Assembly (NCBI RefSeq): GCF_047511655.1
Contig: NC_133390.1
Span: forward strand, 134,593,583-134,657,582
Source: Castor canadensis
Lineage: Eukaryota; Chordata; Mammalia; Rodentia; Castoridae
Direction of reading: 5' to 3'
DNA length: 64,000 nt
Position numbers and translations under genes: made by a program. The notes beneath the pieces are model-generated. The model made no database searches. It was not told the DNA's origin and was given only the letters and a program-made list of their open reading frames with translations. Below, in pieces: positions 56,496-64,000 of the stretch. The first letter of the stretch is position 1; every line of letters starts with the position of its first letter.

Positions 56496-57584
56496 ACCTT
56501 TTGTAAGGATTATTGCATCCATATTTATGAGAGATAATGGGTTTTGGTTTCCTTTTTTGGACTATGTCTGGTTGGGGTATCAGGGTAATATCATCTTCAT
56601 AAAATTTACTGGCCCAGCATCCTTTCTGCCTTATTCTTTTGGTCAAATAGCCACAAAGCCCAGACTCAAGGCAATGGGAAATAGATTTACTTCTCAATGG
56701 AAGGAATTTGGAGCCATACTTTAAAACCACTGCACCTTCCTGGGAAGTTTCAACTTAAAATGCATTACTTCAGGAAAAATTTAATAGTGAAATATTACTG
56801 TGCTTTCCGAGCATAATGAGCTTAATCTTTTTTGAGTGGAGGGAGGTGGCCATCATGCCTTTGTGCCTTATTGTCATTGTTCCTAGGGGAAATGTGTTTT
56901 GCGTTCCTAAAACAATGTGCAAACAATATTTTGTAACCCAACACTTTTTGTATGTGCTATATCTTAATTCTAAATTTAAAAGGCAGTGGGGATAAGCTAT
57001 AGAAGGTGACTGGTAGGACGAACTGGGACTGGAAAAAGAATTGGGTAAGAATGGTGATGGTTGCATAGGTACTAAAAGTGCCTGAAATATGCCTCCCTGA
57101 ATGCCATTGCTGAGCTGTGTTGGATCTGTGCCATTCCTAGACAAGAGACAGCAGATCAAGGGTGTGTGCTTCCTCCTGGGTCCCTGGGACCAGTGCCAAG
57201 TTGTTTCCTTGACACTGTGTGGTTTCCTGGTTAGCCTCAGTTCTCAGATGTTTCATGGCTTCATTTGCAGATGACCAGTCTCATGCTCTCCCACAAGCTG
57301 GGTGAGGGTTGTAGAACTCTATAGTCCCAAATGTGCGCATCTTTATGAGGCTGCCTTTTGCTTAGACTGACATCAGTCCCTTTTATTATTAAGCTTACTT
57401 TGTACTACAACCTTCCCACTATGTTCCCTGCCAGGTAGGATGGTCAGTCTAGTGGGGAAAGTGGTTTCCACAGTTTTAGGACTCCCTTAGAGAATGCCTG
57501 TCCATGAAAGGAACATCTGAACTTCTGTTTTACTTAATTTTCTGGTGTTGTTTTACCATTTTCCTATTTGTTGGACTCTCAGAT
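56496..57584. other. Unassigned sequence, part possibly old antisense L1
   Basis: 56500-56660 reads like L1 ORF2 in reverse ('tcatcttcataaaattt' type text). The rest shows nothing I can name. The 129-residue minus frame 56770-57159 has no domain. Confidence 0.35.
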
Positions 57585-57900
57585 GTCCCAGTTTTCAATA
57601 ACTATGACAAATACCTGAAACAATAAACTTATGAAAAGGTTTATTGTGACATAGTTTTGGAGATTCCAGTCCAAAACTGATGGACCCATTGCTTTTAGGC
57701 CTGTGCTGAGGCAGTTCGCCATGATAAGATCATGTGGTAGAGCAAAGTCCCCTAGGGAACATACCCCCAATCACTAAAAAACCTCTCACTAGGCCCTAGC
57801 TTTGAAAGGTTCCACCACCTCCCAATAGCACCACCATTGAGACCAACCCTTTACCATATGGACCTGTGGGGATCCTTAAGATCTAAACTATAGTACCGGG
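57585..57900 (-). mobile_element. ERVL-MaLR solo LTR (MT/ORR1/MST-like), reverse
   Basis: 'tatgacaaatacctgaaac', 'aggtttattgtgacatag', 'gttccaccacctcccaatag' and 'ggatccttaagatctaaact' are the family's reverse-complement blocks. Confidence 0.85.
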
Positions 57901-58384
57901 CATATTTATGTCCTAAATCTGTCTACAGACCCCAACATAAAGATGTCTGCTCTGAACACCCTAGAGTTCTTTCTAGGGTGAGACTTGACTTGCTCTTTGA
58001 TTTGTCAAATGTGTCTTCAGTTTTGTAAGGGAGGCCTGGGTTGTGCCAGAGAACAAGTATGGAGCTGTTGGTCTAAATAATTTCTTGGGATGTTTTGCTC
58101 ATTGTTCCAGGAAGCCTGGATTAAAACATTTTTCATGACTTGAAGCAGAGGAAGGAGAAACACAGTAGATCCTTTGTGAGAGAGATTTGAACAGGGGCCA
58201 GGGCCTAGGACTCCTACAGGACCATGGGATGGGGATGACTTGTGCCAGGGGGAGCAATGGCACCTGCTTAGATTTAAGCTCTTCTCATTTTTACTTGGCA
58301 TCTTCCTCTCCCAAACTGATGCAAAGCCATTTGTTATATAACAAAGAATGAAGGAGAAAGGACAATACCACTGTGCTAGAGCAT
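57901..58384. other. Unassigned sequence
   Basis: The 131-residue minus frame 58017-58412 has no recognisable domain. No repeat seen. Confidence 0.35.
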
Positions 58385-58746
58385 GGATCTTAGATGTTCC
58401 TAAAAGGCTCATGTGTTAAAGGTTGTCTCCAACTTGGCACTATTGGGAGGGGGAAGCAACTTTAAGAGGTGGGGCCTAATGGGAAGTTTTAGGTTGTTGG
58501 CAATGCACCCTTGAAAGGGATAGTGGAACTCTGGTCTCATCCTCTCACTTTTACCTCTGGCCCTGAGTTGAAACAGTTTTCCCTTGCACTCCTGCCATGA
58601 TGTTCTGCCTCAATACAGGCTCAAAGCAAAGGGGCCAATGGACCATGAACTAAAACCTCTGAAACCGTAAGCCAAAATGAACCTTTCCTGTTTTTAAGTT
58701 AATTATTTCAGGTATATTGTTATAGTAATAGAAAGCTGACTAACAC
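58385..58746 (+). mobile_element. ERVL-MaLR solo LTR (MT/ORR1/MST-like)
   Basis: 'ggctcatgtgttaaaggttg', 'ctttaagaggtggggcctaa', 'gcccttgaaagg'-type text, 'tgccatgatgttctgcctca', 'gaccatgaactaaaacctct' and 'tagaaagctgactaacaca'. Near full length. Opposite orientation to the copy at 57585. Confidence 0.9.
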
Positions 58747-58814
58747 ACAGTATTTGGAGAAGCCCACAGGGGAGAAAAAGACAAGATGCCTAACATATTC
58801 CAGCACATACACAT

Positions 58815-58816
58815 AT

Positions 58817-58851
<35 letters not shown>

Positions 58852-58866
58852 AGCACACACACAGAG
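58815..58866. repeat. (CA)n microsatellite
   Basis: CA run with a few CG/AG interruptions. Inside a plus-strand frame (58754-58990) that is not a gene. Confidence 0.95.
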
Positions 58867-59394
58867 ACAGACTCACACACTCACATTAAAACAAAAACTC
58901 TGGTGGAAGATCAAAGCAACATATGGAGTTCAATCAAAAGGAGTCTGTGACCTCCAGTCCCAGTTGTCTCTGGGAATGTTGGGGAGGTGAGCATGGCTTC
59001 TCTCAGTGAGGTAGGGCAGAAGGAGCAGAGGATTCCAGAGAGATAAAGGACAGAGCCAGATCTAGAAACAGAATGTCAGCCCATGAGAAAATAGAAATGA
59101 TGTGTGCCCTGAAGCATGCCTGAAGGATATAAGCCTCAAGCACTCACTCCAGCTTTGGTTGACAAAGAAGCAGATAGATATCAATAGGCAGAAAGTAGAG
59201 ATCCTAGATGTGAAAGATCTCTTCAAGTGGGAAATCTCTGAGGATATAGAGCCCTGTGACTCATGTCATGGAGCACTTGAACATACTCCTGCTTGGGAGG
59301 ACACTTGAACAGGACAGACTGCCCAGGAAAAGGGTAAGATCCCAGAACAGTTTCCATAACTCCATCACATGCCACACTAAAAGGAGATGATGCC
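58867..59394. other. Unassigned sequence
   Basis: The frame 59102-59308 has no recognisable domain. No repeat seen. Confidence 0.35.
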
Positions 59395-59692
59395 TCAGAC
59401 AGTGCAGATTGCTGTAACAGCAGAGGCTGGGGCTTTATGAATGACAGAACTTTATTTTTCACAATTCTGGAGGCTGGAAAGTCTAAGATCAGGGTACTGC
59501 CAGATTCCATGTCTGGCGAGGTCCCACTTTCTAGTTTCTAGATGGCTGTCTTTGTAGAGAGAAAAAACAAGCTTTCTCAGGACTCTTACAAGGATACTAA
59601 TCCCATTCATGAGGGCCCTAGACTTCACCACCTATTAGCACCACCTTGGGGACACTGTGAATTTTGAGGGAACATAAATTTTTAGTACATAA
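59395..59692 (-). mobile_element. ERVL-MaLR solo LTR (MST/MLT1-like), reverse
   Basis: 'attgctgtaacagcagaggc', 'acaattctggaggctggaa', 'tactaatcccattcatgagg', 'ccaccttggggacactg' are the reverse blocks of the family. Confidence 0.85.
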
Positions 59693-60274
59693 CAATAAAG
59701 GATTAGGAGTGAAGAATGATACAAATTCCACATGACAAAAGTCAAGCATGACATGGGTTCCCCTGCTCAGTATCCCCAAGATCCTAAAAATCCCACTTCT
59801 GTCAAAACTCCTGGAAACACAGAAACAAGTCAGAGAAGATGGAAGAGTCTCTCATGTTTCTTTGCAACCCCTTGTAGCAAAACATAGTGAAGAGAGAAGT
59901 CCAAAACCCTGAAATCCTCAGGAAGAAGGAGCTGTTGTGTAAAATTGAGTGCTGACATCTAGAGATTGAGCAGTTTAAAGACAAAAATGGGTTCCTGCCA
60001 GTTCAGCTGGAGAGTGTTATCAGACAATAGGGGAACAGTGGCGGAATCACCCAGACAGGTAGATGCTAAAGGACAAACCAGGAGTTACCAAAAATTGAAA
60101 AGTCATATGGCTGAAGAAATGCTTAAAAAAGGCAGAACTTCAGACCTGAGTAATGGACTGCTTTGAATGTCAAAGAAGGTGAAGGAGCTAGAGCTGGAAA
60201 TTGTGAAGCCAAAGGGACATTTGAAACCAAGCCCAAAGATGGACAGCAAGAGAGTGAGAGAACTAACCCATTTT
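59693..60274. other. Unassigned sequence
   Basis: No gene or clear repeat. Small frames only. Confidence 0.35.
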
Positions 60275-60682
60275 TATTATTAAAATGAAATACCTGAAAT
60301 AAGCTAATTTTACAAAGAAAAGAGGTTTAGTAAGATTAGAGGTCCAAGGGCAAGATATATGAATAAGCTCAGCTCTGGTGAGGCTCCTGGAGACTGTATC
60401 ACATCATGGTGGATCACATACAGTGATAGTGCACAGGAGAGGGAGAGACAAAATTCCAAAGCAGGAAGCCAAAGAACTATTCAGGGGCTGGACTCACTCT
60501 TACAACAGTTCACTGTAGAAAGAGCTCAGGGGTTCATGGGTAATACTCATTTCTTCTGAGGTCAGTCCCCTCAGTGATCTAACCATCTCCCATCAGGCCA
60601 CACCTCTTAAAGTCCCCACATTTCCACATTGTCACGCACATAAACCTTTGGGGGAAACAAACTCAAACCACATCCAAATCAT
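60275..60682 (-). mobile_element. ERVL-MaLR solo LTR (ORR1/MT-like), reverse
   Basis: 'aaatacctgaaataagctaa', 'gaggtttagtaagattagag', 'ctggactcactcttacaaca', 'caggccacacctcttaaag' and 'aaactcaaaccacatcc' in order. Long member of the group. Confidence 0.8.
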
Positions 60683-60866
60683 ATCACCAGGTCCCCAGAG
60701 ATGACAGTAAAGGTCAAGGGCATGTCTTGGGGAGGAGAGTGGTAAGTTAGGAGAGCCCAAAGCCTAAATCAGACAATAAGCAAGTAGTCAGACCTGCTGA
60801 GGGGATAGAAAGGTTGTGTGCAAAACACTTTTTCTTAAAAAATAAAAAAACAAAGAAAACACCACT
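60683..60866. other. Unassigned sequence
   Basis: Nothing recognised; A-rich near 60835-60860. Confidence 0.35.
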
Positions 60867-60935
60867 GGGGGCTGGTGGAGTGGCTCAAGTGGTAGGGCAC
60901 CTGCCTAGCAAGACTGTAGTCTTGAAAAAAATAGA
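60867..60935 (+). mobile_element. ID-type SINE, shortened
   Basis: 'ggggctggtggagtggctca', 'agtggtagggcacctgcc', then the body breaks off after 'tagcaagactgtag' into an A-rich stretch. The B-box half is missing. Confidence 0.85.
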
Positions 60936-61021
60936 AAGAAAGAAAAAAGAAAACACCATTGTATCCTAATGAAATTCCTGGACGTTACTCTGCTTTGAGA
61001 TATTTTTCTGCTATAAAAATA

Positions 61022-61105
61022 ATACCAGTGCTAGGGTGTAGCTCAGTAGTTGAATACTTGCCTAGCGTAATCAAGGCCCTGGGTTCCATCCTCAGCACAA
61101 AATAA
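61022..61105 (+). mobile_element. ID-type SINE (older type)
   Basis: 'gctagggtgtagctcagtag', 'ttgaatacttgcctagcg' and 'ggccctgggttccatcctc'. Its head differs from the 'ctcaagtggtagag' type. Confidence 0.85.
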
Positions 61106-61721
61106 ACTTAAAAATAAATAAAAGTAATAAATTAAAATAAAAGTAAAACTTACTTTTGCACCCTGGTAGAGCTGAATCATGAAGGGATTTAATTGCCAAG
61201 CGTTTTGGGAGCCTTTTTGGCCTTTGGCTTTCTAAGGAGCATTGGTGCCTACCATGTCCTGTGTTGTTGGTTGGAAGTTGACAGAATAAAACCCATTTCA
61301 AGACTTTTAATCACCAGCATGTGCTGGAAAACCTTCCCAAAATAAAAATGACACTGGACAGCAAATATTTCTCCTTCAGCTTTGATCTCCTTTAGCTCAC
61401 ACACTAAAGGAAACCCAGGACAACTTACCATGGGACAGAAACTTGAACTGAGGATGACAGCTGGTTTCACACCATATGTGAAAAGCAGATTTGTAAAAAC
61501 TGTTTTTATAGATAATTTGTTCTCCTGTTTGAGTTTTTTCACCAACATTTATGTGACGGTAAATGTGGTCTTTTTTCAAAATGAAATCGACATTTTGAAA
61601 AATGTTAAATGGTTTAATAAAATAATTTATATGGAAAAATTAATTAAGGTAATAATACAAGAGGATGTCTTTTGGTTCAGAATAATGACTGCAAAATAAC
61701 ATTCTTCTTATTCTCTTTTGT
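61106..61721. other. Unassigned sequence
   Basis: A-rich tail region to about 61150, then no gene or clear repeat. Frames at 61249-61699 overlap on both strands without a domain signature. Confidence 0.35.
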
Positions 61722-61797
61722 TCTTGTGCTGGGGATAGAACTCAGTGCCTTTCCATGCTAGGCAAGTGCTCTACCTCTGATTTGCATCCATAGCCCT
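61722..61797 (-). mobile_element. ID-type SINE, reverse
   Basis: 'gctggggatagaactcagtg', 'atgctaggcaagtgctctac' and 'catccatagccc' are a reverse ID of the older type. Confidence 0.85.
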
Positions 61798-63727
61798 TCA
61801 AAATAATATTCTTTTTGATTAGCAATGAAAGAAAGATTTGCCATCAAGTAGCTATCAGAATGTATCTGAGCATTGTTCTATCTATAGCACCCCAACCCCA
61901 CTCTGTACTCAGAGCACCTGGCACATTTGAACCATCACATGATACTTCATGCCCAGGACCTCAGGATACCCTCTCAGCTGGTGTGTGAAATCAGTTCTGT
62001 GCTCTGTACAATATGTTAGGTGCCCCATGGCTGCTGTGACTGGGCCCCAAGTCCCGTCACACTTGTCCTGTTCCTATCTTCAAGTTCCCCTCCCACCCAA
62101 AACAGCACAAGTTCCAGCTCTTCTCTCTTTCCTTACCACATCCTCCTGCTTGTGTGGAAATCCTACTATGAAAAGCAATATATGCCCCTCCCCTGGAGGG
62201 GATAACTGGCAGTGGTAAGGGCATGCATTCCAGAAGAAAGAGCACATGCACTTCTGACCTCTAAAATGGATTTTGGTGTGCACAACCAGTTGATAGTCTT
62301 AATATCTAGAACTTCCCCCTTTCTTTCCTTTTTTTTTTTGTTTCGAAAGAAAAATGTTTCCTAAAATTAAAAGCTTTCTTTTCATTCTCTTAAGAGGCAT
62401 GAGAGCTGAAGAGCCCAAGTTAGAACCAGTTACAGTGGGGGAATGAGAGGAAGTTCCCACCTAACAGGAAAGGGAAGGAGAAAGACACGCCTGATTTCCA
62501 GAGAGCCCACAGAGTGAGGGTGAGAGGAGGAAGTGAGGGAGGGTGTGGGAAGATGGGAGCCAAGAAGACAGACAGAGATAGAGGCACAGACATAGTAGGA
62601 GATGGGCGGAAGCTCACCCTGGAGGAGCATCAGAAGATCCACACATACTTGTGTCAGATCTGATAGATCTTCCCAGATCCTCCTTGGGAAGGAAGAAGAG
62701 AAGGGAAAGCCTTTAGGGAGAGGGAAAAAGGCCGTAATCAGAAGCTTGCATTGTATTTGTCATTTCTCAAAGCATTGGTGTTACATGGAAGCAATCTTAA
62801 GGCCCATGCCAAACACTCTAATGTATGAATATTGACAAGCCCTCAAGATCACTCTGATGCTTTAAGAACTGTTAGGTTTAACCAAAGGAGACTCAGTTCA
62901 CTCAGAAGTGGTGGCTTTCCATTTGATGGACATGACCATGAATTGACCATGTTAAGTCTATCCCCATTACTTTCCATGAAAACGGGCCCTACAGTGAGTT
63001 GAGAAGACAAACAGCAAATAAGCAGTGTAGTGTGTAAGCTGCGTCTGCTGTCTTTGGGTCTCCTTTCTGAGACACTGGAGGCACTTTTGAGCTCTGTGGG
63101 GTGAGGACAAGTTGCAAGGTTAGGACGCTGGTTCTGTTGCCTGGCAAACATGGCTAGAAGGACTCCAACTCTCCCTCCTTCCCCCCTGCCCCGGTGGTGG
63201 GAGGACCTTGGCTGGCTAGGGTCTCACCAAAAAGTGCAGCACCCCTCTGGTGTCTGAGCACAGCCAAAACTCAAATGGGAAAAAGCCTGGAAACAGTGCA
63301 ATGGGAAAGGCGTGGAAGGAATACAGGCTCTGGGCCGATGGCTGCCTCACCCTCAATTTCACCATCCTCCTAGGGGACCTGTGAAGAGGCCATTATGAGT
63401 TGTTGAAATCACCACCTAGTATTTTTCTGGGTATGTATTTAAAATTTCCCAAATTGTGGTCAAAATTCAGAAAGAGCTTGAGAAAAATGTCATTTTTAAA
63501 ATTGGATCTTACTGACAGCTTGGCAAGCCCAGGGCATAACCGTGGTCAGCCGAGCTCAGCAGCAGCCTGGGAAACTGGCTATAACACTGCTGCCTCTGTG
63601 ACAGTCAGTGTCTCCTCCCTCCTCTGATGCTGACCCTGTCCCCCACATCCCAGCCAAACTTCCCAGATCAACAAAGCCAAGGTGTTCGGTGACAGGAGTA
63701 TTTTTGATGCAAACTTTTATGGTTTTA
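61798..63727. other. Unassigned sequence with purine-rich part
   Basis: About 1.9 kb without a named repeat. 62440-62590 is purine-rich. Frames up to 100 residues (62849-63151 minus, 61949-62218 plus) have no recognisable domain. I cannot exclude a small exon but see no support for one. Confidence 0.4.
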
Positions 63728-63808
63728 GATGCCTTTTTTTTTCTTCTCAACTCAGGGTTTTGTGACAGTTAGACAAGTGCTCAACTGCTGAGCTCTACCC
63801 CTAGCCCA
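63728..63808 (-). mobile_element. ID-type SINE, reverse
   Basis: T-run, 'caactcagggttttgtga', 'gacaagtgctcaactgctg', 'agctctacccctagccc'. A diverged reverse ID. Confidence 0.75.
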
Positions 63809-64000
63809 GTACATGCCTTTTGAAGGTACTACATCCTTAATCCCCAAAAGACCTGAAAACAACGACACAAAATGCAGTGGTGTTGGCATTTTAATGCAAA
63901 GCCTATAAATTCATGACAAGCAAAGTCAGCCTTCAAACCTGACAAGCTACTATTTTCCCTTGACTATTGGTGATACCTAGGCATCTACTTCTCTCCCACA
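63809..64000. other. Unassigned sequence at window end
   Basis: Nothing recognised. Confidence 0.35.

Overview
This window looks like non-coding nuclear DNA from a rodent. The evidence is the repeat content: many short SINEs of two kinds, 7SL-derived B1-like monomers and tRNA-like ID elements (with composites of the two), several L1 LINEs, many ERVL-MaLR LTRs, MIR and L2 relics, and CA/TG microsatellites. The ID elements carry a 'tggctcaagtggtagag' type head. From memory this wording resembles beaver or kangaroo-rat (Castorimorpha) genomes; that is an inference and was not tested by a search.

I found no intact protein-coding gene, no exon I could recognise and no RNA gene. All open frames are short and read as chance frames or as pieces of L1 ORF2. 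The one host-gene-related sequence is a long, intronless, decayed copy of THAP12 (PRKRIR, P52rIPK) at about 18978-22306. It runs from the THAP zinc-finger start to the C-terminus and on into a 3'UTR and A-tract, and two SINEs have landed in it.

Layout. 0-10 kb: MaLR LTRs (one in reverse), an old L1M 3' end, two related ERV1-like LTRs at 5.9 and 9.7 kb, and two CAG/TAG-type trinucleotide arrays. 10-18 kb: dense SINEs, including two B1-B1-ID trimers, an antisense L1M split by SINEs, an exact 49-bp tandem duplication, and MIR/L2 relics. 19-22.3 kb: the THAP12 pseudogene. 22-33 kb: mostly unassigned sequence with L1 3' ends, MIRs and a MaLR LTR. 33.9-35.2 kb: the 3' part of an ERVL fossil (dUTPase-like pol end plus an MLT2-like LTR), then two more MaLR LTRs. 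38.2-44.4 kb: repeat-poor, AT-rich, largely unassigned. 44.6-49.1 kb: a 4.5-kb 5'-truncated L1 with target-site duplications, holding a 77-bp insertion with its own duplications. 50.5-55 kb: MaLR LTRs, an antisense L1 3' end, an old L1M end and a second 5'-truncated L1. 55.6-64 kb: microsatellites, a cluster of four MaLR LTRs and several ID SINEs.

No genes act together here. The window records layered retrotransposition, with useful nesting and target-site duplications. I saw nothing that supports a novel biological system; the most unusual points are the trimeric SINEs, the small retrotransposed insertion in the L1, and an interlocked inverted repeat in the pseudogene's 3'UTR.
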